A stretch of DNA of 64,000 nucleotides. Origin: Burkholderiales bacterium 67-32 (GTDB lineage: Bacteria; Pseudomonadota; Gammaproteobacteria; Burkholderiales; Burkholderiaceae_B). The stretch spans positions 124,001-188,000 of the forward strand of contig MKUP01000022.1 of NCBI GenBank assembly GCA_001898625.1, in the 5' to 3' direction. The notes beneath the pieces were generated by a model. The model ran no database searches. It was not told the origin of the DNA and saw only the letters and a program-made list of their open reading frames with translations. A program made the translations under genes and the position numbers. Shown here piece after piece: positions 1 to 8,952 of the stretch. Position 1 is the stretch's first letter; each line of letters starts with the position of its first letter.

Positions 1-1058
1 TGATGGTTGATACCGACGCTGAACGCGCGGTTGCCCGCCGTCATGTTGCCGATGTCGTTGGCGTTCCACACCCGGTAGAACCCCGTGGGCGAGGTGTTGG
101 AGGCCTTGTTGTCGATATAGGCGTACGACGTGTACAGGCTGGTGCGCTTGGACAGCGAATAGACGTAGCCGATCGCGTATTGCTGCGCGTCGAAGTTGTC
201 GGCCGACCGGTCGTTCTTGTTGATGTAGGAAAGGATCAGCCGCCCCTGGCCGATCGGCACCACCGCGCCCACCAGAAGGTCCTGGGACTTGTAGTTGGGC
301 GTGCCGGGCACGATGGCGCCGCGGTTGATGACGTAGTTCAGGTAGCCGATCACCGGACCGAAGTCGTAGCGGATGCCCAGGAAGGTTTCCTTCGCGTCCT
401 TGCCCGGGCCGTTCGCGTCCTTAGCGTTGGCGTAGGCGATCTTGCCGCGGAACGGTCCGCGCACATAGCCCAGCGCGGCGCCGTACTGGTCGTTCTGGCT
501 GCCGTTCGTGGTCTCGCCCGGTGCGTACGACGCTTCCAGTTCCAGGCCGTGCAGCGACGGCGAGTTGTATTTCACCGCGTTGTCGAAGCGGTTGCTGCCG
601 CCGCGCCCGCCGGCCGAGATCATGTTGGCGGACGTGCCCGCCATGCCGGTCGAGAACGGGTCGAGTTCCGCCTGGGCCACGGCCAGCGTGGTGTATTGCC
701 GGCCCAGCGTGAGGCGGCCATAGGGCGTGCCCAGCCCGACCAGCGCTTGCCGGCCGAACAGGGTGCCACCCTGGCCGGACATGCCGGTGTCCATCAGGAC
801 GCCGGCCTCCAGCGCGAAAAAGGCGCTCATGCCCGAGCCCAGGTTCTCCTGGCCGCGGAAACCCAGGCGCGAGCCGGACATCATGCCGCTGGTGAGCTTG
901 TTGCGCGAACCGTCGGCCGCGCCGCTTTCATGGACGAAGCCCATGTCGGCGATGCCGTACAGGGTGACGCCCGTGGTCTGGGCGTGGGCGGAGCCCGCGC
1001 CCGCCAGCAGGCAGGCGAACGCGTACCGCTTCATGGTGGTGTGACCGACCTTGAACAT
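1..1058 (-). CDS. Outer-membrane porin, neisserial type (3' end beyond window)
   Basis: Translation of the minus strand gives a signal peptide ending in Ala-His-Ala followed by QTTGVTLYGIADMGF, the first beta-strand typical of the Gram-negative porin family that forms trimeric general diffusion channels. Later stretches such as SGSRLGFRGQENLG, YGRLTLGRQ and YINKNDRSADNF fit the alternating strands of this 16-strand barrel. About 352 codons are visible, so only the last 15-30 residues (usually ending in Phe) lie off the left edge. I chose the ATG at 1058 because GGAAGA lies just upstream; an internal ATG at 1034 would give a shorter 18-residue signal peptide. It is followed by nothing visible; upstream is a divergently unrelated Bug gene on the same strand. 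Confidence 0.9.
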   Translation of the reverse strand, partial: MFKVGHTTMKRYAFACLLAGAGSAHAQTTGVTLYGIADMGFVHESGAADGSRNKLTSGMMSGSRLGFRGQENLGSGMSAFFALEAGVLMDTGMSGQGGTLFGRQALVGLGTPYGRLTLGRQYTTLAVAQAELDPFSTGMAGTSANMISAGGRGGSNRFDNAVKYNSPSLHGLELEASYAPGETTNGSQNDQYGAALGYVRGPFRGKIAYANAKDANGPGKDAKETFLGIRYDFGPVIGYLNYVINRGAIVPGTPNYKSQDLLVGAVVPIGQGRLILSYINKNDRSADNFDAQQYAIGYVYSLSKRTSLYTSYAYIDNKASNTSPTGFYRVWNANDIGNMTAGNRAFSVGINH

Positions 1059-1155
1059 TGTTGTCTTCCAAAGGAGAAAGCGTGCCCGTGGGTGGGCACA
1101 GCAGGGGAGGGGCGCGGGCGACCTGCCCCCCGGCGTGGTCGCCCGCGTACGGCGC

Positions 1156-2151
1156 TCAGTTGGCCTGGATGCCGAATTCCTTGATGATGCGGGCGTAGCG
1201 CGTGTCCTCGGCGGTGATGCGCCGGGCCAGCGCGTCGGGCGTGCCGCCCGTGGGCGTCAGTCCCATCACGGCCGCGCGGGAAACGATGTCCGGCATCCTG
1301 ATGATCTCGTTCACCGCCGCGTTCAACTTCTGCACGACCTCGGCCGGCAAGCCGCGCGGCCCGAGCAGGGCCTGCCAGGCGCCGACCTCGACGTTCTTGT
1401 AGCCCAGCTCGGCGAAGGTGGGGACCTCGGGCGCGAAGGGCGAACGCTGCGGGTCGGCCACGGCCAGCAGGTGCAGCTTGCCGTTGGCGACGTACGAGGT
1501 GATGGGGCCGAGGGTGGTGTACATCAGCGGGACCTGCCCGCCCACCAGGTCGACGATGGCCGGCGCGCTGCCGCGATACGGGATCTGGTTGATCCGGGTG
1601 CCCGCCGCCTTGTCGAACAGCTCCGCCAGGATGTGCATGGGCGATCCCGCGCCTGGGCTGGCATAGCTTTGCAGCGTGCCCGCCTTCACTCCCGCCACCA
1701 CGTCCTTGACCGACTTCACGCCGGATTGCTGGGAACTGGCCAGGAACAGCGACTGCGTGCCGATCTCGGCGATGGGCGTGAAGTCGGTCTGGGCGTTGTA
1801 GTCAGCGCCGGTGCCGGGCTTGAGGACGTGGGGCACGATGGCCAGTGTGTTGGGCGCCAGCAGCAGCGTGTAGCCGTCGGCGGTGGCCCGGGCCACGTAG
1901 GCGCTGCCGATCGAGCCGGCCGCGCCGCTGCGGTTCTCGACCACGACGGGCTGGCCCCATTTGGTGCTGAGCTTCTCGCCTATCCAGCGGGCCAGGACGT
2001 CGGTGTCGCCGCCCGCGGGGTAGGCGACGATGATCTTGACAGGCTTGTCGGGATAGCCGGCGGCTGCCACGGAGGCGGGCAGCATGGCGAAGGAAAGCGC
2101 CGCGGCGAGGGCGGCGTACGTGGTGCGTCTTGCGAGATCGGTCATGGCCAT
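1156..2151 (-). CDS. Bug family tripartite tricarboxylate transporter substrate-binding protein
   Basis: Periplasmic receptor of the TctC/Bug family, 331 aa, the usual length. A cleavable signal peptide covers about residues 1-31 (hydrophobic core followed by SVAAAG), then the family hallmark PDKPVKIIVAYPAGGDTDVLARW. Bug proteins bind small carboxylates or related organic acids and may deliver them to TctAB-type membrane subunits, but no TctA/TctB genes lie here, which is usual for the expanded orphan Bug genes of Bordetella-like bacteria. The ATG at 2145 is a possible alternative start. The gene is divergent from a GntR regulator and close to an esterase, so the ligand may be an ester hydrolysis product; that is inference. 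Confidence 0.9.
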   Translation of the reverse strand: MAMTDLARRTTYAALAAALSFAMLPASVAAAGYPDKPVKIIVAYPAGGDTDVLARWIGEKLSTKWGQPVVVENRSGAAGSIGSAYVARATADGYTLLLAPNTLAIVPHVLKPGTGADYNAQTDFTPIAEIGTQSLFLASSQQSGVKSVKDVVAGVKAGTLQSYASPGAGSPMHILAELFDKAAGTRINQIPYRGSAPAIVDLVGGQVPLMYTTLGPITSYVANGKLHLLAVADPQRSPFAPEVPTFAELGYKNVEVGAWQALLGPRGLPAEVVQKLNAAVNEIIRMPDIVSRAAVMGLTPTGGTPDALARRITAEDTRYARIIKEFGIQAN

Positions 2152-2313
2152 CCCTGAAAGCCTCGTTGGTTAAATTTATATGAAACTATGAAAATATAAG
2201 AAGTATGGAAAATATAAATTATTTGGAGTTGTGTGAATTTAGGGAAAAACCCTGGCCCTACATGAACCACCGATGAAACAAGCTCATGGGCTAAAATTTA
2301 TGAATAACGGATT

Positions 2314-2327
2314 TTGTATATATTCAA
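2314..2327. promoter_or_regulatory. Candidate GntR operator in AT-rich divergent promoter region
   Basis: The 198-bp interval between the divergent Bug and GntR genes is strongly AT-rich compared with its surroundings. It contains TTGTATATATTCAA, a 14-bp inverted repeat with one mismatched pair, about 22 bp before the GntR start. FCD-type GntR regulators typically bind short palindromes of this kind near their own promoter. Assignment is by position and symmetry only. Confidence 0.3.
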
Positions 2328-2349
2328 CCGTCGTCGGAGCGGTACCCTC

Positions 2350-3069
2350 ATGCGATCAGCCGAAACGCCCGCCAAGGCCCGGATGCCCGCCCCCAAGGCG
2401 CCTTCGGAGACCATGTCCGAACGGGCGTACCAGCACTTGCGCGCCGACGTGATCGCCGGCGCGTTGGCGCCCGGCCAGAAGCTCAGGCTGCAGGCCTTGC
2501 AGCAGCGCTACGAGCTGGGCATCAGCCCCATACGCGAAGCCCTCATGCAGCTGTCCGGTGAAGGCCTGGTCAGCAACGACGGCCAGCGCGGTTTCAGCGT
2601 GTCCCCGTTGTCCAAGGAGGACATGCTCGACCTGATGCATGCGCGCATCTCGGTCGAGACGCTGCTGCTCCAGGACGCGATCGAACACGGCGACGACGAC
2701 TGGGGCGCCAGCATCACGGCCGCCTACTACAAGCTGACGCGGGCGCGCCTGCCGCAGGACCCCAACGACCTCGTGGCGGTGGAGTTGTGGGAAGCGGCCC
2801 ACCGGGGATTCCACGCCGCGCTGCTGGCCGCCGCGCGGTCGAAGTGGCTGATGCGCATCGACGAGCAATTGATCGATCATTCCGAACGCTACCGCCGGAT
2901 CCGGCTGGCCTATACGGCCTCGGCGCAACAACTCGAGGACGATGTGATGAGCGAACACGCGCAGTTGATGGAGGCCGCCCTGGCGCGCAACGCGGGCCTG
3001 GCCTGCGAGCTGCTGCGCAGCCACTTGATGCGGACCGCGCAGGTGCTGGGCGAGCGCTTCGCCGAATAG
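2350..3069 (+). CDS. GntR family transcriptional regulator, FCD (FadR) subfamily
   Basis: 239-aa regulator. The N-terminal winged helix includes SERAYQHLRADVIAGALAPGQKL and the recognition-helix region LGISPIREALMQLSGEGLV; the C-terminal all-helical FCD domain begins around DMLDLMHARISVETLLL and carries the Asp/His pattern used for metal or carboxylate ligands. The ATG at 2350 is preceded by GGAGCGG; an upstream in-frame TTG at 2314 would overlap the candidate operator, so it is less likely. It probably controls the divergent Bug receptor gene and possibly the following esterase, with a small organic acid as effector (inference from family behaviour and position). Confidence 0.88.
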   Translation: MRSAETPAKARMPAPKAPSETMSERAYQHLRADVIAGALAPGQKLRLQALQQRYELGISPIREALMQLSGEGLVSNDGQRGFSVSPLSKEDMLDLMHARISVETLLLQDAIEHGDDDWGASITAAYYKLTRARLPQDPNDLVAVELWEAAHRGFHAALLAAARSKWLMRIDEQLIDHSERYRRIRLAYTASAQQLEDDVMSEHAQLMEAALARNAGLACELLRSHLMRTAQVLGERFAE

Positions 3070-3072
3070 GCG

Positions 3073-3939
3073 CTAGCGGCAGGTCCGCGCCACCAGCGAC
3101 TCCAGCTGCCCGTACCAGGCGTGGGCCGGGTCGGCCAGCATCAGGTGGGTGTCGAAGTGATCGAGGTCCTTCCAGGCGTGCAGGCCGGCGCTGGCGGGCT
3201 GGCGCTTCAACAGTTCGTGCATGCGCGTGTTGGCGCCGATCACGCGGGCGCTGTCCCGTTCTCCATAGCTCGACATCATCGGCACGGGATTGCCGGCGGT
3301 CCAACTGATGGCGCTCATCAGCGCATCCTCGCACGGCTGCTCCAGCAGCGTGGAATACACCCGGTCTTCAAGGCTGTCGGGCTCGGGGCAGGGGTGGTGC
3401 AGGTCCATGACGCCGCTGATGGGCAGACAGCCGCGGATGTCGCCGGGCGGCATGCCCGCCTGTTCCAGCGCCGGCTTGCGCAGGGCCGCCATCGCGGCGG
3501 TGCCGCCGCCAGCCGAGTGTCCCGACAGATAAAGATTCCGGCAATCGCCTCCCCACTTGCCGACGGTCCGCCGCAACTCGCCCAGCAGCAGGGCTGCGTC
3601 GTCGTACGCGGCGGGCAGCCGGTGGCGGGGTGCCAGCCGGTAGGTGGGCGCGACGAACACCAGCCCCCGCCGGATCACGGCTTCGGCCATGAAGTGCACA
3701 TATTCCTTGTAGCCGTTGGTCCAGCCGCCGCCATGCCAGAACACCAGCACCGGCGCGTCGCGCATGCCCGCGGCGGCGAACACGTCGTAGCGGTGCTGGG
3801 GATCGGGCCCGTAGGCCTGGTTCCGGGCGAGCAGCTTGCTTGCGTCTTGCCCGCGGGCCCATTCCAGCACCGTGTCTTCATAACGCTGCGCGGCGGGGAA
3901 GGGCAGGGGAGGTTGCGGGGGGAGTGGGTCGTGGTGCAT
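3073..3939 (-). CDS. Alpha/beta-hydrolase, HGGG-type esterase
   Basis: 288-aa cytoplasmic hydrolase of the hormone-sensitive-lipase-like carboxylesterase family: no signal peptide, oxyanion-hole HGGGW at residues 69-73, nucleophile elbow GHSAGG at 140-145 (Ser142), and a C-terminal LDHFDTH that should supply the catalytic His. Substrate is unknown; related enzymes hydrolyse small esters or N-formylkynurenine-like amides. The gene converges on the GntR regulator, with its stop only 3 bp from that gene's end, and its promoter lies in the AT-rich stretch 3940-4026 shared with the SOS-boxed radical SAM gene. Together with the Bug receptor and GntR regulator it may form a small uptake-and-hydrolysis locus. 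Confidence 0.85.
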   Translation of the reverse strand: MHHDPLPPQPPLPFPAAQRYEDTVLEWARGQDASKLLARNQAYGPDPQHRYDVFAAAGMRDAPVLVFWHGGGWTNGYKEYVHFMAEAVIRRGLVFVAPTYRLAPRHRLPAAYDDAALLLGELRRTVGKWGGDCRNLYLSGHSAGGGTAAMAALRKPALEQAGMPPGDIRGCLPISGVMDLHHPCPEPDSLEDRVYSTLLEQPCEDALMSAISWTAGNPVPMMSSYGERDSARVIGANTRMHELLKRQPASAGLHAWKDLDHFDTHLMLADPAHAWYGQLESLVARTCR

Positions 3940-4026
3940 AGATCGTCTCGTAAATTTCTAATTAATTATATAAATTATATATTTTTAGGAAAATATTTTT
4001 TATTGTGTGATGGAGAGTCAATTGTG

Positions 4027-4058
4027 CCGAGATACTGTATGGATATACAGTATCTCGG
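4027..4058. promoter_or_regulatory. LexA (SOS) box inside a 32-bp perfect palindrome
   Basis: Two 14-bp arms, CCGAGATACTGTAT and ATACAGTATCTCGG, flank a 4-bp spacer GGAT. The core TACTGTATGGATATACAGTA at 4033-4052 is CTGT-N8-ACAG, the enterobacterial/beta-proteobacterial LexA recognition sequence, and differs from the ideal E. coli consensus only in the centre. The palindrome ends one base before the GTG start of the downstream radical SAM gene, so bound LexA would block its promoter and start site. Confidence 0.85.
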
Positions 4059-5195
4059 GTGGAAAACGATGATCTGCCGCCAGACGGCTATCCCCAGGCG
4101 CCCCCCGCCCCGCAGCGCGGGCGCGGCGCCGTGCTCAACGTCAGGCACCGGTTCGAGGGTGACCAGCGCGACGTGGTCGACGACGGCTGGGCCGCTCCGG
4201 AAGAAGAGCCGCCCCCGCTCAGGACCGAGGTTGCCATCGAGCGCGCGCGCAAGATCCTGTCTCGCAACGACTCCCCGGACATTCCCTTCGATCGGGCCAT
4301 CAATCCCTATCGCGGCTGCGAGCACGGCTGCGTCTACTGCTTCGCGCGGCCCACGCATGCCTACCTGGGCTGGTCGCCCGGCCTGGATTTCGAAACCCGG
4401 CTCGTCGCCAAGGCCAACGCGGTCGAGGCGCTCCGGGCCGAACTGGGGCGTCCGGGCTACCGGGTGGACGTCATCAACATCGGCTCGGCCACCGACGCCT
4501 ACCAGCCCATCGAACGCCAATGGAAGCTGACGCGAGGGCTGCTGGAGCTGCTGCTGGAAACCCGGCATCCCGTATCGCTGGTCACCAAGGGCGGGCTGGT
4601 CGCGCGCGACGTCGATCTGCTGGCGAAGCTGGCGGAGCTGAAGCTGGTCGCGGTCTACGTATCGGTGGCCACGCTGGACGGACGCGTGGCGCGGACGCTC
4701 GAACCGCGCGCGGCCGCGCCATGGCGGCGGCTGGATGCGATCCGGACGCTGGCCGGCGCCGGCGTGCCGGTCGGCGTTTCGCTCGCGCCGGTCATTCCCT
4801 TCATCACCGACGACCACATCGAGCGCGTGCTGGAAGCCGCCAAGGACGCGGGCGCGCGGGCGGCGTTCTACACCATGCTGCGCCTGCCCTGGGAGGTCAA
4901 GGACGTGTTTTCGGACTGGCTGGACGCGCACTTTCCCGACCGCAAGGCCCGGGTGCTGCACTGCCTGGAGGACCTGCGCGGCGGCAAGCTCAACGACGCG
5001 CGTTTCGGCAGCCGCATGCGCGGCCAGGGCATCTGGGCCGACCTGGTCGCGCAGCGCTTCGGGCGCGCCGCGCGCCGGCATGGGCTGGCGGACCGGCGCA
5101 TCGAGCTGGAAACGGGGTTGTTCAGGCCGCCGGCCCGCGAGCCCCGGGGCGGGGAGTCGCCCGTCGACACGCGGCAGATGCCGCTGTTCGGCTAG
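4059..5195 (+). CDS. PA0069-family radical SAM protein (SplB-like, COG1533)
   Basis: 378-aa protein with the radical-SAM cluster motif C87-x3-C91-x2-C94 (RGCEHGCVYC) and the family signature RGRGAVLN near the N-terminus. Spore photoproduct lyase and relatives share this fold and bind a 4Fe-4S cluster and S-adenosylmethionine; the reaction of this branch is not established. The GTG at 4059 is the first usable start in frame after a stop at 4008-4010, and there is no ribosome-binding site, so the message may be leaderless. The start abuts a strong LexA box, implying induction on DNA damage; a DNA-repair or nucleic-acid-modifying role is therefore plausible but inferred. Confidence 0.88.
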   Translation: MENDDLPPDGYPQAPPAPQRGRGAVLNVRHRFEGDQRDVVDDGWAAPEEEPPPLRTEVAIERARKILSRNDSPDIPFDRAINPYRGCEHGCVYCFARPTHAYLGWSPGLDFETRLVAKANAVEALRAELGRPGYRVDVINIGSATDAYQPIERQWKLTRGLLELLLETRHPVSLVTKGGLVARDVDLLAKLAELKLVAVYVSVATLDGRVARTLEPRAAAPWRRLDAIRTLAGAGVPVGVSLAPVIPFITDDHIERVLEAAKDAGARAAFYTMLRLPWEVKDVFSDWLDAHFPDRKARVLHCLEDLRGGKLNDARFGSRMRGQGIWADLVAQRFGRAARRHGLADRRIELETGLFRPPAREPRGGESPVDTRQMPLFG

Positions 5196-5202
5196 CCGGC
5201 GA

Positions 5203-5664
5203 TCAGGCGGGGATGCCTTCGAACAGGCTCTGGAACATCAGGACGATGCCCAGCATCAGGATGGCGGTGCCCACGGCCAGCGTGATGCCGGCCACCAGCA
5301 CCGGCCCCCAGCCGGTGCGCGACTGCCGCGCCTGGCCCGGGTTGTACCTGGCATCGAACTTGGCATCGGAGGTCAGGCAGAGGACGATGGCCTCGATGAA
5401 GCCCGCGACGGCCGGGACGAGGAACAGGAAGAAGGCGGGGTGGAAATACCACGCTTCGCTGCGCAGCGCGGTGCCTATCATGATCAGCGAAAACAGGAGG
5501 ACGATCCAGCCGTGGCGGCGGCCCAGGTACCACCAGTGCGCGCCGGCCCAGCCCAGCACGGCGGCCAGCAGTCCCGCCACGGTTTTGTGGCGGAATCCTC
5601 GGGTCGGCGGGGGGATAGGGGACGTATCGTCGGCGGAAGAGGTGGACATGTGGTGGGAATCCAT
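5203..5664 (-). CDS. TM2-domain-like small integral membrane protein
   Basis: 153 aa. A polar N-terminus of about 25 residues is followed by a hydrophobic segment with GWAGAHWWYLGRRHGW, the Gly-x-H-x2-Y-x-G arrangement typical of TM2/NINE-type domains, and then by two or three further membrane segments (about residues 53-70, 76-95 and 122-145). Function is unknown. The ATG at 5649 (MSTSSADD) is an alternative start. It converges on the radical SAM gene and is divergent from rpsP. Confidence 0.6.
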   Translation of the reverse strand: MDSHHMSTSSADDTSPIPPPTRGFRHKTVAGLLAAVLGWAGAHWWYLGRRHGWIVLLFSLIMIGTALRSEAWYFHPAFFLFLVPAVAGFIEAIVLCLTSDAKFDARYNPGQARQSRTGWGPVLVAGITLAVGTAILMLGIVLMFQSLFEGIPA

Positions 5665-5774
5665 CGTAGAAGACCTTGATTTTGAAGGACTTTACCGCAT
5701 CCTTGCTTGCTAGGCCTAGCAGGCCGGGCTATACTTTAGGGCTTTTCTCAGTCAACTTTTCCAAGGAATTACCT

Positions 5775-6035
5775 ATGGTGGTGATTCGTATGTCCCGCGG
5801 CGGCTCCAAGAAGCGCCCCTTCTACAACCTCGTTGCTGCCGATTCGCGCAATCGCCGCGATGGCCGTTTCATCGAGCGTGTGGGTTTCTACAACCCCGTC
5901 GCCTCCGAGGGTGAAGAAGGCCTGCGCATCGCGCTCGACCGCGTCGAGCACTGGACCAAGAACGGCGCCCAACTGTCGCCGGCCGTGGCCCGTCTCGTCA
6001 AGGAATACGGCGCCAAGGTCGCGCCGGCTGCCTGA
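5775..6035 (+). CDS. rpsP: 30S ribosomal protein S16
   Basis: 86-aa S16 with the conserved [17 protein letters not shown] start and the [12 protein letters not shown] motif. It binds 16S rRNA early in 30S assembly. The ATG at 5775 is chosen because AAGGAA lies 7 bp upstream and the resulting protein matches S16 length; an open frame extends further upstream without support. First gene of the widely conserved rpsP-rimM-trmD-rplS operon. Confidence 0.98.
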   Translation: MVVIRMSRGGSKKRPFYNLVAADSRNRRDGRFIERVGFYNPVASEGEEGLRIALDRVEHWTKNGAQLSPAVARLVKEYGAKVAPAA

Positions 6036-6039
6036 TTTC

Positions 6040-6651
6040 GTGGTGCCCGCCGTGTCCACGGTGTCCGGTAGCGATCCCGCCCTTCCCGCCGACCTCGTCG
6101 AGGTCGGGCATGTGGCGGAGGCCTTTGGCGTGCGCGGCGGTCTCAAGGTCCAGCCGTACTCGGCCCAGTCCGAAGCCTTGTTGGGCAGCCGCGCATGGTG
6201 GCTGCGCAAGGGCACGGAAGTGCGCCGTATCGAAGTGGCCGACGCCAAGCGCCATGGCGCGGTGGTGACGGTCGCTTTTCCCGGCGTGTCCGACCGGGAC
6301 CAGGCCCTGGCCTGGAAGGGTTGGACGGTGCTGGTGCCGCGCAGTCAGTTCCCCCGGCCCGCCGAAGGCGAGTTCTATTGGGTGGACCTGATCGGCTGCG
6401 AGTTGACGGGCAAGAATGACTCGGACCAGGAAGTCGTCCTGGGCACGGTGTCGGAAGTCAGCGACAACGGGGTGCATGCGATCCTGCACGTGGCCTGTGT
6501 CGAACCCGTGGCTCCCGGCCAGCCGACGCAGCCGCTGCTCGATGCGCGTGGCAGGCAGCGCGAGACCCTGGTGCCTTTCGTCGACGCGTATATCCGTGGT
6601 GTCGATCTGGACGCCCGGCGCATAGACAGCGATTGGCCCGAGGGGTTCTGA
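6040..6651 (+). CDS. rimM: Ribosome maturation factor RimM
   Basis: About 203 aa. The N-terminal RimM domain is visible as [21 protein letters not shown], and the C-terminal PRC-barrel begins around [12 protein letters not shown] and ends [19 protein letters not shown]. RimM assists late 30S maturation and contacts S19. No ATG is available; GTG codons at 6040, 6043, 6052 and 6061 are all possible starts and none has a clear ribosome-binding site, so the exact N-terminus is uncertain. The gene begins only a few bases after rpsP, which suggests translational coupling. Confidence 0.93.
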   Translation: MVPAVSTVSGSDPALPADLVEVGHVAEAFGVRGGLKVQPYSAQSEALLGSRAWWLRKGTEVRRIEVADAKRHGAVVTVAFPGVSDRDQALAWKGWTVLVPRSQFPRPAEGEFYWVDLIGCELTGKNDSDQEVVLGTVSEVSDNGVHAILHVACVEPVAPGQPTQPLLDARGRQRETLVPFVDAYIRGVDLDARRIDSDWPEGF

Positions 6652-6694
6652 CCCGTCGGGCGTGAACAAAGGGCTTGCCCGGGCCATGGACGAG

Positions 6695-7471
6695 ATGTTG
6701 CGGTTCGACGTGATCACGCTGTTCGGCCCGATGTTCGAGGCCGTCAGCCAGCAGGGCGTGACCGGCCGGGCGCATGCGCAGGGCCGGTGGCGGTTGCAGG
6801 CCTGGAATCCGCGCGATTTCACGGTGGACGTGCATCGCACGGTGGATGACAGGCCCTACGGCGGCGGACCCGGCATGGTGATGCGGGTCGAGCCTCTGGA
6901 GAAAGCGGTATGCGCGGCGCGTGACCAGCGTGCGCAGGCCGGCTTGCCCGAGGCGCCGGTGGTATTGCTGTCGCCGCAGGGGCGGCGTTTCGACCAGGCC
7001 CAGGCTCACGCGCTGGCCGGCGGAACGGGGGCCATCCTGGTGTGCGGCCGCTATGAAGGCATCGACCAGCGGTTCATCGACCGCTGGGTGACGCAGGAAG
7101 TGTCGTTGGGCGATTTCGTGCTATCCGGCGGGGAAATCGCCGCGATGGCGATGATGGATGCCGTGGTCAGGCTGTTGCCCGGCGTCCTGAACGACGACGA
7201 GTCCGCCGTACAGGATTCGTTCAACGAGCGGTTGTCCGGCCTTTTGGACTGTCCGCACTATACTCGGCCGGAAGTCTATGACGGCCAGCCGGTGCCCGAC
7301 GTGCTGTTGTCCGGGCATCATGCCAACATCGAGCGTTGGCGGCGCCGGCAGTCGCTGGAAGCGACGAGCAGGAAGCGCCCCGACCTGATCGAGGCGGCAC
7401 GCGAGCGCGGTTGGTTGAGCCGCGACGACGAGAAGTTTCTGTCCGACCTGCAAAGGGAAGACAAGCGCTGA
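6695..7471 (+). CDS. trmD: tRNA (guanine-37-N1)-methyltransferase
   Basis: SPOUT methyltransferase of about 258 aa that makes m1G37 in tRNAs and so prevents +1 frameshifting. Seen are [17 protein letters not shown] at the N-terminus, YGGGPGMVM, the SAM-binding trefoil knot [15 protein letters not shown] and [15 protein letters not shown]. In-frame alternatives at GTG 6662 and ATG 6686 exist; I chose 6695 because the family normally begins within one to three residues of FDVITLF and GGACGAG precedes it. Third gene of the S16 operon. Confidence 0.96.
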   Translation: MLRFDVITLFGPMFEAVSQQGVTGRAHAQGRWRLQAWNPRDFTVDVHRTVDDRPYGGGPGMVMRVEPLEKAVCAARDQRAQAGLPEAPVVLLSPQGRRFDQAQAHALAGGTGAILVCGRYEGIDQRFIDRWVTQEVSLGDFVLSGGEIAAMAMMDAVVRLLPGVLNDDESAVQDSFNERLSGLLDCPHYTRPEVYDGQPVPDVLLSGHHANIERWRRRQSLEATSRKRPDLIEAARERGWLSRDDEKFLSDLQREDKR

Positions 7472-7593
7472 CCGCCCCGGCGGCCGGCGTTGCAGCAAGC
7501 CTGCCGGGCATGAGTCCGGCGGGAAACCCCATCCTCTGGTAGCGGTGCCATCAAAAGCAGAACCGCCACGTATGATGGTTATTGGAGATAGAA

Positions 7594-7977
7594 ATGGACC
7601 TGATCCAAGTCCTCGAGCAAGAAGAGCTGGCCCGCTTGACGGCCAACAAGACCATTCCCGAATTCGCCCCCGGCGACACCGTGGTGGTCAACGTCAACGT
7701 GGTTGAAGGCACCCGCAAGCGTGTCCAGGCCTACGAAGGCGTGGTCATTGCCAAGCGCAATCGCGGCCTGAACTCGTCGTTCATCGTCCGCAAGATTTCG
7801 TCGGGCGAAGGCGTGGAGCGTACGTTCCAACTGTACGCGCCGACCATCGCGTCGATCGAAGTCAAGCGTCGCGGCGACGTGCGCCGTGCGAAGCTGTACT
7901 ACCTGCGTTTCCGTTCGGGCAAGTCGGCCCGGATCAAGGAAAAGCTGGTCCGCAATACGCCGGCTGCCAAGGCTTGA
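7594..7977 (+). CDS. rplS: 50S ribosomal protein L19
   Basis: 127-aa L19 with the [16 protein letters not shown] and [22 protein letters not shown] blocks; sits at the 30S-50S interface. The ATG at 7594 follows GGAGATAG at an ideal distance. A 122-bp spacer separates it from trmD, so it may have extra initiation signals. A strong terminator follows, closing the operon. Confidence 0.97.
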   Translation: MDLIQVLEQEELARLTANKTIPEFAPGDTVVVNVNVVEGTRKRVQAYEGVVIAKRNRGLNSSFIVRKISSGEGVERTFQLYAPTIASIEVKRRGDVRRAKLYYLRFRSGKSARIKEKLVRNTPAAKA

Positions 7978-8000
7978 TCCTCGCGGTACTGCAAGACGAA

Positions 8001-8026
8001 GCGCCCCTCGTGGGGCGCTTTTTTTT
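8001..8026 (+). terminator. Rho-independent terminator of the rpsP-rplS operon
   Basis: Stem GCGCCCC / GGGGCGC with loop TCGT, followed by eight T. It lies 23 bp after the rplS stop. Confidence 0.92.
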
Positions 8027-8101
8027 GCTGGAGCGACCTGCGGGAGTATGCTCTAGCCATGCCGACAATGACGGCGTTTTTCGCCGGGATTTCCGTTTCA
8101 C

Positions 8102-8884
8102 ATGTCATCATCCATTCCGACCGATCAACCTAGCGACGCTCCGGCAGACCAGATCGACGATACGCCGGAGGAAATCCAGCCCGACTCCCTCGCTCCGCCC
8201 GTCCGGCGTCCGCCGCAGCGCCCGGCTTTCGATCCCGTCGCCCAGCCCTGGGTCGCCAATCCGGGCGGATTGTTGGCGGTGCCCGAGACGCGCCTGACGC
8301 CGACGGCGCTGCGCGACCATTTCGCCGCGCCGCCGATCTGGACGCCGGATGCGCAGGACATCAATCCGGCGCGGGCCGCGGACCGGTCCCTGCGGCTGGC
8401 ATCGGTGCTGGTGCCGATGATGCTGCGGCCCGAGGGCATCCAGGTCATGCTGACCCAGCGTACCGCGCACTTGCACGACCACGCCGGCCAGGTCAGTTTT
8501 CCGGGCGGGCGGGTGGAACCCAGCGATTCGTCGGTGACGGATGCCGCGCTGCGCGAGACCGAGGAAGAAACCGGCCTGCCGCGCGGACTGGTGGAAATCA
8601 TCGGGCAGTTGCCGGACTATTTCACCGGTACGGGTTTCCGTGTCGTGCCGCTGGTGGGGCTGGTGCGCCCGGATTTCGCGCCGCGCCCGGATCCCTTCGA
8701 GGTGGCTGAGGTCTTCGAGGTGCCGCTGCGCTTCCTGATGGATCCGTCCAATCATCGGCTGCACAGCGCCGCGTTGCCGGCCGGCGGCCTGCGTTCCTAC
8801 TATTCGATGCCGTGGAGGCAGTTCTTCATCTGGGGCGCGACGGCGGGCATGCTGCGCAATCTTTACCAATTCCTGCGCGCGTGA
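8102..8884 (+). CDS. CoA pyrophosphatase, NUDIX family (NudL-like)
   Basis: 260 aa. A complete Nudix box, G-x5-E-x7-REUxEExGU, runs from GGRVEPSDSS to ALRETEEETGL in the middle of the protein, preceded by LTQRTAHLHDHAGQVSFPGG, which is the UPF0035/CoA-specific signature (QVSFPGG) of this subfamily. The enzyme should split CoA or acyl-CoA into 3',5'-ADP and phosphopantetheine. The first 80 residues are Pro/Asp-rich and likely flexible. It starts 75 bp after the rplS terminator and is followed by a CbiB-like gene. Confidence 0.87.
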   Translation: MSSSIPTDQPSDAPADQIDDTPEEIQPDSLAPPVRRPPQRPAFDPVAQPWVANPGGLLAVPETRLTPTALRDHFAAPPIWTPDAQDINPARAADRSLRLASVLVPMMLRPEGIQVMLTQRTAHLHDHAGQVSFPGGRVEPSDSSVTDAALRETEEETGLPRGLVEIIGQLPDYFTGTGFRVVPLVGLVRPDFAPRPDPFEVAEVFEVPLRFLMDPSNHRLHSAALPAGGLRSYYSMPWRQFFIWGATAGMLRNLYQFLRA

Positions 8885-8952
8885 TCCCCGTGTCCTCCTC
8901 GCGCATGCGAGGGATGATGCCAAACCATGGCTATGCAATCTAGAATGCGCTC

